NCBI RefSeq assembly: GCF_013283875.1
Contig: NZ_CP054139.1
Span: 4,092,001-4,156,000 of the forward strand
DNA: 64,000 bases
Source of the DNA: Mucilaginibacter mali
GTDB taxonomy: Bacteria; Bacteroidota; Bacteroidia; Sphingobacteriales; Sphingobacteriaceae
Reading direction: 5' to 3'
Numbering within the stretch: the first letter of the stretch is position 1; every line of letters starts with the position of its first letter. Shown piece by piece: positions 27,056-34,175 of the stretch. The translations under genes and the position numbers were made by a program. Below the pieces are notes generated by a model. That model was not told the origin of the DNA. It did not search any database and worked only from the letters and a program-made list of their open reading frames with translations.

Positions 27056-28444
27056 ATGAAATACTTAAAACTACTTATCTTATCCTTACTTACCCTCCCT
27101 GCGGTGGCGCAAACCACCGTTAAACAGGACCCGGCCATTAAACAATTGGTTGATGAGGTATCGGCACAAAACGTAGAGTCCATTGTACGCAAGCTGGTAA
27201 GCTTTAAAACCCGCCATACGATGAGCGATACCACCAGCAAAACCGAGGGCATTGGCGCGGCCCGTAACTGGATAAAGTCCGAAATGGAAAAATATGCCGC
27301 CGCCTCAAACGGCCGCATGAAGGTGGAATTTGATGCCTTCGTTCAACCGGTAAGTGCCCGTATTGATAAGCCTACCGTGCTGAAGGATGTGGTAGCCACC
27401 CTGAAAGGTACCGACCCGAACGATAAGCGCGTGTACATCGTTTCTGGTCACTATGACTCGATAGTAGGTAACGTAATGGACAGCAAGGCCGATGCGCCGG
27501 GCGCGGTAGATGACGCGTCGGGCACGGCAGTATCAATGGAATTATGCCGCGTAATGGCTAAAAGCAGTTTCCCGGCCACTATTATATTTGTTTGTGTGCC
27601 CGGCGAAGAACAAGGCTTGGATGGCTCGGCCCACCTGGCCAAGCGCGCCCGCGCCGAGAACTGGAGCGTAGACGCTATGCTGAACAACGATATTGTTGGC
27701 AATACCCACGGCCTGGATAACGACCTGAAAGATAATATGCACGTGCGCGTTTTCAGTGAAGGCGTACCATCAACCGACCTGATCTCCCGAACTGATTCGG
27801 TAGCTGCCCGCCGTGCCGCCGCGGCCATCAGCAGCCTGGTTGGCAATGGCGGCGAGAACGACAGCCCGTCGCGCCAGTTGGCCCGCTATATTAAAGAGAT
27901 CGGTGAGCGCTATGTAGACCAGCTTGATGTAAAACTCATCTACCGCCGCGACCGCTTCCTGCGCGGAGGCGACCATACCTCGTTCCAGTTGCAGGGTTTT
28001 ACCGCCGTACGCTTTACCGAAATGAATGAGAACTTTAACCGCCAGCACCAATACGTGCGCAACGAAAAAGGCGTTGATTACGGCGACGTACCCGAATTTG
28101 CCGATTATACCTATATTCAAAAAGTGGCCCGCATGAACCTTTCGGTACTGGCTAACCTGGCATCGGCCCCTGCATCGCCGCAAAATGTAGTGGTATCTAC
28201 CGCCGGCCTTACCAACAAAACCACCCTGCGCTGGGAAGCCCCGGCCGCCGGGCCGAAACCAATAGGATACTACGTGCTGATGCGCGAAACCATCAGCCCG
28301 TACTGGGAAAAGAAGTTTTTTGTAACCGGTAATACTTACACCTCTATTTATTCAAAGGATAATTACTTCTTCGCTATACAATCGGTAGATGCCGAAGGGC
28401 ATGAAAGCCTGCCGATATTCCCGACGCCGGCGAGGGGGAGGTAG
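27056..28444 (+). CDS. Secreted M28-family metallopeptidase, 462 aa
   Basis: A signal peptide (cleavage after AVA-Q19) leads to a zinc aminopeptidase domain. Metal-ligand motifs appear in the family order: VSGHYDSI (H-x-D), PGAVDDASGTA with the bridging aspartate, and PGEEQGLDGS with the glutamate pair. NNDIVGN and GGDHTSF supply the last ligands. After about residue 360 comes a fibronectin type III-like domain (ASPQNVVVSTA...TTLRWEAP...YYVLMRE). It probably trims peptides in the periplasm or outside. It appears monocistronic, flanked by inverted repeats. Confidence 0.93.
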   Translation: MKYLKLLILSLLTLPAVAQTTVKQDPAIKQLVDEVSAQNVESIVRKLVSFKTRHTMSDTTSKTEGIGAARNWIKSEMEKYAAASNGRMKVEFDAFVQPVSARIDKPTVLKDVVATLKGTDPNDKRVYIVSGHYDSIVGNVMDSKADAPGAVDDASGTAVSMELCRVMAKSSFPATIIFVCVPGEEQGLDGSAHLAKRARAENWSVDAMLNNDIVGNTHGLDNDLKDNMHVRVFSEGVPSTDLISRTDSVAARRAAAAISSLVGNGGENDSPSRQLARYIKEIGERYVDQLDVKLIYRRDRFLRGGDHTSFQLQGFTAVRFTEMNENFNRQHQYVRNEKGVDYGDVPEFADYTYIQKVARMNLSVLANLASAPASPQNVVVSTAGLTNKTTLRWEAPAAGPKPIGYYVLMRETISPYWEKKFFVTGNTYTSIYSKDNYFFAIQSVDAEGHESLPIFPTPARGR

Positions 28445-28448
28445 TTGT

Positions 28449-28548
28449 TTAGAGATTAGAGGTTAGTTAATTAGAGATTAGTTGTTATTTTAGGGCAGTT
28501 GTCAATACCTAATCTCTAATTAACTAACCTCTAATCTCTAATCTCTAA
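28449..28548. repeat. Inverted repeat with TTAGAGATTAGAGG arms
   Basis: The left arm, a run of AGAGATTAGAGGTTAG units (28449-28480), is inverted against AATCTCTAATTAACTAACC and CTAATCTCTAATCTCTAAC (28510-28548). It ends five bases before the next start codon. Confidence 0.88.
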
Positions 28549-28552
28549 CCCC

Positions 28553-29125
28553 ATGCATCGCAAACAATTAGAAGACATTACCGGCGGCTTATTCCTTATG
28601 ACGATATTCACGGCCATTTGGATCATTATTGCCGAGGGTTCGCTGCAGGGCCGCGATCATTGGGCGGGCGGCGTGGTGTTCTCCATCATCATTGTATATC
28701 TTATCGTTAATTATAATCGCCTGAACAAAGTATTGCGCAACCTTTCAAAAGGTGAAAAGGAGAACGATGATCCGATTGAAAAGGAAAAGACCAAACGCTT
28801 TTATTACATCTTCGCCATAGAAGGTATCGCCATTTTTGTAATGCGGGTGATACTGGAAAATACCGGGCATATCAACCTCTTCTTCCCGTCTTTCGGGTTG
28901 ATCGTCGGCCTGCATTTCTTCCCGCTGGCCAAATTGTTCGACCGCGAATTTTATTATGCCATTGGCGGCTGGATGTGCCTGGTGGCCATCGCAGGCTTTA
29001 TCATCGCCTACAAGCACGCGCCTGATTATGTGGCCCCGGCCATTGTTGGTATTGGCTGCGGGTTGGCTACGGCGATGAACGGGATAAGGATGATACGGGA
29101 AGGGGATGAATTGGTGAAGGGATAA
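28553..29125 (+). CDS. Integral membrane protein of unknown function, 190 aa
   Basis: Six or so hydrophobic segments are seen (about 14-28, 42-57, 87-103, 110-125, 139-157 and 161-175), with a charged cytoplasmic loop (KGEKENDDPIEKEKTKR) after the second. No catalytic motif is visible. I suspect the DUF7010-like group but cannot confirm it. It stands alone between an inverted repeat and the hairpin cluster at 29158. Confidence 0.75.
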   Translation: MHRKQLEDITGGLFLMTIFTAIWIIIAEGSLQGRDHWAGGVVFSIIIVYLIVNYNRLNKVLRNLSKGEKENDDPIEKEKTKRFYYIFAIEGIAIFVMRVILENTGHINLFFPSFGLIVGLHFFPLAKLFDREFYYAIGGWMCLVAIAGFIIAYKHAPDYVAPAIVGIGCGLATAMNGIRMIREGDELVKG

Positions 29126-29157
29126 TGTTTTTAATATCAATTTACAGATAGACATCG

Positions 29158-29295
29158 AGAGAGACACGAAGTATCGTGTCTCTACAGTAAATAATCGCTA
29201 CAATTTAACATGACCTTTTCAACGTAGAGACACGATACTTCGTGTCTCATGATCCATATAAACAAAAAAAGACACGAAGTATCGTGTCTCTACAG
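29158..29295. repeat. Three GAGACACGATACTTCGTGTC hairpins, locus 1
   Basis: Three copies lie at about 29158-29185, 29223-29249 and 29271-29295, in mixed orientation. Each is a nine-base stem (GAGACACGA) with a TACT or AGTA loop. The same element is at 37871-38058 and 50611-50689. Confidence 0.9.
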
Positions 29296-29310
29296 TTAAA
29301 TCTGTAATCG

Positions 29311-30117
29311 TTACTTTACACTCTTCTTCTGCACTACATAAAACCCGGTTATAAAAACTATCACCGCTACCACCAGGCCAACGTATAGTTCCTTGGTAAA
29401 TATCTCTACAATGTATTCGGCTTTTAAGCTGGGGCCTTTACCTTTTACGTGTGGCATCATACTTTTTAATGCCGACATAGGGTGCGAGTATGGCACCAGG
29501 TAAGCATATTGCCAATCCAACCCGGCCATAAACATGCCCGATATGGTACATACAAAACCAATACCCATCGGCTTTAAAAAATCTGACCACACTAAGCTTA
29601 GCAAAAACTGGATGGACAAAATACCCAACGACGCCAGGAACAACTTGAAGAAAACCTGTGCCAGCGCCCATTCCATATGGAAATCGGCAAAGCGCAGGGT
29701 GGGTTTTACCATCCCTAACAAATTACCCGTGCCAATAGTGAATAGCAGGAACAGCAGCAGGCAAATAAATATCAGGAACACCGTATATAGGTATTTGGCC
29801 GAGTAGATAGCCCATTTGGATATAGGCAAACTGAAAAGCGTTTTCCAGGTATCCGCTTTATGCTCAACGCTATTGGTAGAATAGGCTACGAAGATGACAA
29901 AAAACGGCAGCAATATCCCCATTATGTTAATGATAGCGCCCGAATAGGCCCGCCACAACATCATGCCCGGCAATTTTTCCATTTTGGCGGCATTATCATA
30001 CATCACCAAAAATATCAGCAGGCTGATAAGCACCGGCAAAACTATAGCCGACCAAAAACCAAGGGTTTTGCGGGTTTTATAAAATTCAGATTGAAACGAT
30101 AATATAAAACCTTTCAT
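29311..30117 (-). CDS. ABC-2 type transporter permease, 268 aa
   Basis: Six membrane helices are seen, starting after SEFYKTRKTLGFWSAI, the typical short N-terminus of ABC2_membrane_4-type permeases (bacitracin/lantibiotic-protection and similar exporters). The HKADTWKTLFSLPISKW cytoplasmic loop lies after helix two and is the usual ATPase contact. Its start overlaps the end of the ATPase gene by four bases, so the pair is co-translated. The substrate is unknown; peptide antibiotic resistance is suggested by family only. Confidence 0.9.
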   Translation of the reverse strand: MKGFILSFQSEFYKTRKTLGFWSAIVLPVLISLLIFLVMYDNAAKMEKLPGMMLWRAYSGAIINIMGILLPFFVIFVAYSTNSVEHKADTWKTLFSLPISKWAIYSAKYLYTVFLIFICLLLFLLFTIGTGNLLGMVKPTLRFADFHMEWALAQVFFKLFLASLGILSIQFLLSLVWSDFLKPMGIGFVCTISGMFMAGLDWQYAYLVPYSHPMSALKSMMPHVKGKGPSLKAEYIVEIFTKELYVGLVVAVIVFITGFYVVQKKSVK

Positions 30118-31019
30118 TGGGCGGCGGTTTTGGTAATGTCTAAAAATAATTTTTCAAGGTCTTTTTGAACTTTGTGGATGCTATAAACGGGGTAACCATT
30201 TTGGTTTAGCAAAGCATTTAACTCTGCCGATTTCTCTTTCGATTTATAGCCAACGGTCAGGTAATCATCCTTAACCTCAATAACAGGGTAACCGTTCTTG
30301 GTGAGCAGGTTAGCCGCGTCCACCGTATTATCGGTTTCGATATGTACCATGGGTTGGCTGATGGATTGCAGGTCTTTTATTTCGCCCTGGAAAAGCATTT
30401 CGCCAAAATTGATGATGCCTACGTGGGTAGCCATACGCTCAATCTCGGCCAGTAAATGGCTTGATATAAAAACGGTCTTTTTATGCTGGTTCACCAAGCG
30501 GATCAGCAATTCGCGGATCTCGATGATGCCGTTAGGGTCCAGGCCGTTGGTCGGCTCATCCAGCATCAGCAACTTAGGGTCCGACAGCATGGCCAGGGCT
30601 ATACCCAGGCGCTGCTTCATTCCCAATGAGTAGTTGCCCGCTTTTTTACCGCCGGCCTGGCTTAGTTTCACCAGTTTCAGCATGTCATCTACCCGGCTTT
30701 CGGGCACTTGCAGTAGCATGGCGCGGTTCATCAGGTTTTCGCGGCCGGTAAGGTGGGCGTAAATAGCAGGCTGCTCTATCAGTGAGCCTATTTGAGAGAG
30801 TATTTCGGTGCGGTGGTTCTTAAAATCAAGCCCGAAGATCTTGATATCGCCCTCCTGCGTTTTCAGCAGGTTGAGCAGTAATTTAATAGTAGTGGTTTTC
30901 CCGGCGCCATTTGGGCCAAGAAAACCATATATACTCCCCTCGGGGACTTGTAACGATAGCGACTTAACAACGGTTTGTGTACCGAAGTTGAAGGTTAGCC
31001 CCTGGGTTTCTATTACCAT
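30114..31019 (-). CDS. ABC transporter ATP-binding protein (BcrA-like), 301 aa
   Basis: It has Walker A GPNGAGKT at 35-42, signature YSLGMKQRL, Walker B LLMLDEPTNGLDPNG, and an H-loop ISSHLL. The C-terminal 80 residues are a small accessory domain, as in bacitracin and lantibiotic-protection ATPases. I choose ATG 31019 (MVIETQG) over one 24 bases upstream because it overlaps the stop of the small upstream gene in an ATGGTAA arrangement. It energises the permease encoded next. Confidence 0.93.
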   Translation of the reverse strand: MVIETQGLTFNFGTQTVVKSLSLQVPEGSIYGFLGPNGAGKTTTIKLLLNLLKTQEGDIKIFGLDFKNHRTEILSQIGSLIEQPAIYAHLTGRENLMNRAMLLQVPESRVDDMLKLVKLSQAGGKKAGNYSLGMKQRLGIALAMLSDPKLLMLDEPTNGLDPNGIIEIRELLIRLVNQHKKTVFISSHLLAEIERMATHVGIINFGEMLFQGEIKDLQSISQPMVHIETDNTVDAANLLTKNGYPVIEVKDDYLTVGYKSKEKSAELNALLNQNGYPVYSIHKVQKDLEKLFLDITKTAAQ

Positions 31020-31231
31020 ACGTTTTGTTTTGCTACGGTGCAAACTGTTTTAACCAAAGTTACACCTTTAAAAAATAATGAGGTAGACTGTTTTACATTT
31101 AGCTGGCCCATCTGTTTTACTTCGGCGCCGGCTTTTTGTTCAAACTGGTAGCTTACTCCCATTACCATGGCAAATAATACCGGTATAAGTATCAGGATAA
31201 AAGGGTTTGAGTTTGAAATTAACTTTTTCAT
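31013..31231 (-). CDS. Small single-helix membrane protein, first gene of the ABC operon, 72 aa
   Basis: The sequence MKKLISNSNPFILILIPVLFAMVMGVSY... is one N-terminal membrane helix with basic N-end, followed by a 45-residue tail with QFEQKAGAEVKQMGQLN. The stop overlaps the ATPase start by seven bases, which supports translation. I do not recognise a family. Location in the operon suggests a helper of the transporter, but this is inference. An in-frame ATG lies 27 bases further upstream. Confidence 0.6.
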   Translation of the reverse strand: MKKLISNSNPFILILIPVLFAMVMGVSYQFEQKAGAEVKQMGQLNVKQSTSLFFKGVTLVKTVCTVAKQNVW

Positions 31232-31438
31232 GGTGTTGTGATTGTTTTGATGATACAAAGGAACACCAAAGGTTTAACCTGCTAAAAACATTTAGACCAA
31301 CTGTCGGTGTTTATAGATGAACGGTTAAATAACCTTGCCGACCAGTTCATCGATCATAATTGCCAGTTCATCGAAAAAAACAGGGGGTACATATAAATTC
31401 TAAGTCATTTAAATGTCTTTATATATACATTTAATCCA

Positions 31439-32467
31439 ATGAAAAAAGGCTGGAAAATATTAGGGCACTCGCTTTTTTGGATATGCGCTACCGCGTTTTT
31501 GGTATTTATTGCGCATAACAACAGCAAAATACCTATGCAAACGCTGTTGGTAGCGTTTGTATTATTCGGCTGTATCAATATTAACTTGTTTTATTTTAAC
31601 TACCTTATTCTTATCCCGCGTTTTCTTGATAAAAAGCTATACAAACGTTATTTCCTGAGTTTACTGGCAGCAACTATAGCTGTGGGGCTCATCAAGTATG
31701 GCTTCTCTACACAGTTATGGGATGTGATGCACCCTAAGGTACCTAACGAAAAAATGGAACACGAAGAACTACACTTCGTATCGTATTTTTTCAGCACGTT
31801 CATCACCAGTATACTATTCATTATTTTTAGTATCATCCTGCAGTTTACCGTAGATTGGTTCACCAACGAACGTGTGCAACGCGATTTGGAAAACCAGCGC
31901 CTCACCGCCGAACTTTCATTCCTGCGCTCGCAGATCAACCCGCATTTCCTGTTCAACTCACTAAATAGTATCTATTCGCTGGCCTATCAAAAATCGGATA
32001 CTACGCCCGAGGCCATCCTGAAGCTATCGGAAATTATGCGTTATATGCTTTATGAGTGTAACGATAACAAGGTGGACCTGGCCAAAGAGCTTACCTACCT
32101 GCAAAACTATATCGACCTGCAAAAGATACGCTTTGGTAACAAAGCTTACGTAGACCTGGAGGTGAACGGTGCGGTAACGAGTCAGCGGATAGCCCCGCTC
32201 CTACTTATCGCCTTTATCGAGAATGCCTTTAAACATGGCGTAGCTAATGATTCAGCACATCCCATCAAACTGATCATTAATGTTTCGGATGGACATTTGT
32301 CGTTCTACATGGAAAATAAAAAGCATGCCCACAACCGCGATTCGTCTGGTGGAATTGGTTTGCATAATGTAAAGCGTCGTTTAGATCTGCTTTACCCCGG
32401 CAATTACAATTTAGAAATTCATGACGATGCCGATACCTATACTTGCGAATTATCATTAATTTTATAG
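31439..32467 (+). CDS. LytS-type sensor histidine kinase, 342 aa
   Basis: Four membrane helices fill the first 140 residues with no sizeable sensor loop. The His_kinase domain begins with QRLTAELSFLRSQINPHFLFNSLNS, with H169 as the phosphorylated residue, and the ATPase part has PLLLIAFIENAFKHG and GGIGLHNVKRRLDLLYP. It is the kinase half of a LytTR-type system, with the regulator starting two bases on. The gene is divergent from the ABC transporter operon (208 bases between starts), a likely target. Confidence 0.94.
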   Translation: MKKGWKILGHSLFWICATAFLVFIAHNNSKIPMQTLLVAFVLFGCININLFYFNYLILIPRFLDKKLYKRYFLSLLAATIAVGLIKYGFSTQLWDVMHPKVPNEKMEHEELHFVSYFFSTFITSILFIIFSIILQFTVDWFTNERVQRDLENQRLTAELSFLRSQINPHFLFNSLNSIYSLAYQKSDTTPEAILKLSEIMRYMLYECNDNKVDLAKELTYLQNYIDLQKIRFGNKAYVDLEVNGAVTSQRIAPLLLIAFIENAFKHGVANDSAHPIKLIINVSDGHLSFYMENKKHAHNRDSSGGIGLHNVKRRLDLLYPGNYNLEIHDDADTYTCELSLIL

Positions 32468-32468
32468 C

Positions 32469-33218
32469 ATGATCAGATGCCTGGTAGTTGATGATGAGCC
32501 TTTGGCCCTACATATCATCGAGGATTATATAGCTAAAACACCTTTTTTAACGCTGGTAAAAGCCACCACCAACCCTATTGAAGCGCTCACCATAGTGCAG
32601 GATGGCGGGGTTGACCTGGTTTACCTCGACGTGCAAATGCCCGAATTGACCGGCATCCAATTTTTGCGGATAGCCAACGGTAAGGCCAAGGTGATATTAA
32701 CCACCGCCTACCCGCAATATGCACTGGAGGGTTACGAACTGGATGTGATAGACTACCTGTTGAAGCCCATCGCTTTCGACCGCTTTTTTAAATCGGCACA
32801 AAAGGCCCAAAGCATTATACAGCCGGCAACCAAAGCCCCGGCATCGGAACAGCAGCCAATTGTGGTAGCCGCCCCTGCACAACCACAGGATGATTTCTCG
32901 CACGATTTTATCTTTGTTAAAACCGAACATAAAATTCAGAAAGTTTACCTGCACGATATTCTTTATATTGAAGGGCTGAAAGATTATATCTCCATTTTCA
33001 CCACGGCCGAGCGCATTATTACCCTGCAAAATATGAAGAAGATGGAAGATGCCCTGCCCGATCGGCATTTTGTGCGGGTGCATAAATCTTACATCGTAGC
33101 GCTTAACAAAATTGACAGTATTGAGCGTTCCCGTATCTTTATCGGCGATAAAGTGATCCCTGTGGGCGATACCTACCGCGATCAGTTTTTTAAGATGATC
33201 GAGGATAGGAATGTGTGA
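32469..33218 (+). CDS. LytTR-family response regulator, 249 aa
   Basis: The receiver domain has acidic D8-D9, phosphoacceptor D54 in YLDVQMPEL, and LKPIAFDRF after the fifth strand. A glutamine/proline/alanine-rich linker (about 115-140) joins it to a LytTR DNA-binding domain at about 145-245 (FVKTEHKIQKVYLHDILYIEGLKDY, MKKMEDALPDRHFVRVHKSYIVAL). It would bind direct repeats near regulated promoters. It forms an operon with the kinase, two bases apart. Confidence 0.95.
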   Translation: MIRCLVVDDEPLALHIIEDYIAKTPFLTLVKATTNPIEALTIVQDGGVDLVYLDVQMPELTGIQFLRIANGKAKVILTTAYPQYALEGYELDVIDYLLKPIAFDRFFKSAQKAQSIIQPATKAPASEQQPIVVAAPAQPQDDFSHDFIFVKTEHKIQKVYLHDILYIEGLKDYISIFTTAERIITLQNMKKMEDALPDRHFVRVHKSYIVALNKIDSIERSRIFIGDKVIPVGDTYRDQFFKMIEDRNV

Positions 33219-33227
33219 GTTATTTTA

Positions 33228-33346
33228 AATTAAGCGTAGACGCTCAATTAGAAGTTGCGGTAAGCGTGGACGCTTACCGCTGCGTAAAAACGGCACAGTG
33301 AAGCGTCCACGCTTCACTGCTTTCCTAATTAAGCGTCCACGCTTAA
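33228..33346. repeat. REP/BIME cluster 1: four GTGGACGC-core palindromes
   Basis: Four palindromes share the core AAGCGTGGACGCTT. A (33228-33249) has flank ATT and is imperfect. B (33257-33280) has flank GCGGT and is a perfect eleven-base stem. C (33296-33319) has flank CAGTG. D (33327-33346) has flank ATT. A-B run in one orientation (GG at the centre) and C-D in the opposite (CC), so two two-hairpin units face each other across 15 bases. The cluster ends eight bases before the RAYT stop. Confidence 0.9.
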
Positions 33347-33353
33347 TTTAATC

Positions 33354-33875
33354 TCAAACAATAATCTTTAAAGGACTATCCGGATTAGCACTACTATACC
33401 AATATTCGTGGGCCGAACCTACAAAACCCGCTTTAACCGGATTATTGTGAATATAATCTATCTTTTGCTGTATAACATCGGCCGAATATAATAATACAGG
33501 ATGATTTCCATTTTGCCATAATTGATGATGAGCATTCCGCGGATTATTTGCTCCTGCCCATTCAAATGATCTTAACAGCCAATCCCGTCGACTTTCCTGC
33601 AAATTATCCTCTATCAGTTTAAACAATTGTTTAGATGTGTAGGTCTTAAAATCGCGGAGAACATCCCCCAACCGACCGTCTTCAACATTGGCTACAATAT
33701 GCAAATGATTGGTCATTAATACGTAGGCATAGATATTGAGTTTTTTATTCTTTTGACAATATGCTAAATTTTCTATGATTAGATTGCTATAGATCCGCCT
33801 TGTAAAAAGATCTATCCAGTTGGTTATAGTTAGGGTAACAAAATAAAGTTCATCGGTTGGTGCAGTGCGTGACAT
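33354..33875 (-). CDS. REP-associated tyrosine transposase (RAYT, Y1_Tnp family), 173 aa
   Basis: It belongs to the single-strand HUH transposase family related to IS200. The HUH metal site is N56-H57-L-H59-I in YVLMTNHLHIV, and the catalytic tyrosine is likely Y141 in KIDYIHNNPVKAG. I start at ATG 33875 (MSRTAPTDEL); an ATG 36 bases upstream adds a doubtful leader. It lies between two clusters of matching palindromes (33228-33346 and 33917-34162), as expected of RAYT enzymes that process REP elements. No second copy of the gene is in the window. Nothing suggests it is broken. Confidence 0.92.
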   Translation of the reverse strand: MSRTAPTDELYFVTLTITNWIDLFTRRIYSNLIIENLAYCQKNKKLNIYAYVLMTNHLHIVANVEDGRLGDVLRDFKTYTSKQLFKLIEDNLQESRRDWLLRSFEWAGANNPRNAHHQLWQNGNHPVLLYSADVIQQKIDYIHNNPVKAGFVGSAHEYWYSSANPDSPLKIIV

Positions 33876-33916
33876 TTTTATAAAAATGCAGATTTCACTT
33901 TTATATCGCAAGTAAA

Positions 33917-34162
33917 AATTAAGCGTGGACGCTTAATTAGAATTTCAGTGAAGCGGGGACGCTTCACCGGGCGCGGTTTATTATATGCAGCAGTAAGTCC
34001 TGTGCAGCGGTAAGCGTCCACGCTTACCGCAACTCCTAATTAAGCGTCCACGCTTAATTTAATCCGAAGTATTATTTTTATCAACAACTTCAATATATAC
34101 AAACTTAAAAATTAAGCGTGGACGCTTAATTAGAAATACGGAGAAGCGTGGACGCTTCACCG
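33917..34162. repeat. REP/BIME cluster 2: six GTGGACGC-core palindromes
   Basis: Six palindromes: E 33917-33938 (flank ATT, GG centre), F 33948-33967 (flank GTG, imperfect), G 34007-34030 (flank GCGGT, CC centre), H 34038-34059 (flank ATT, CC), I 34110-34131 (flank ATT, GG) and J about 34143-34158 (GAAGCGT stem, GG). E-F and H-G face each other around a 39-base spacer. I-J is a single unit ending 14 bases before the dnaE stop. Confidence 0.9.
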
Positions 34163-34175
34163 TGCAATTCAATAA

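Noticed and set aside
29158-29295. Attenuator or riboswitch before the ABC permease end
   Set aside because: The hairpins lie beyond the 3' ends of both flanking genes and recur at two other loci, so they are dispersed repeats.
33228-34162. Possible CRISPR array
   Set aside because: Units are palindromes in alternating orientation with irregular spacing and a transposase inside, with no cas genes. It fits REP/BIME, not CRISPR.
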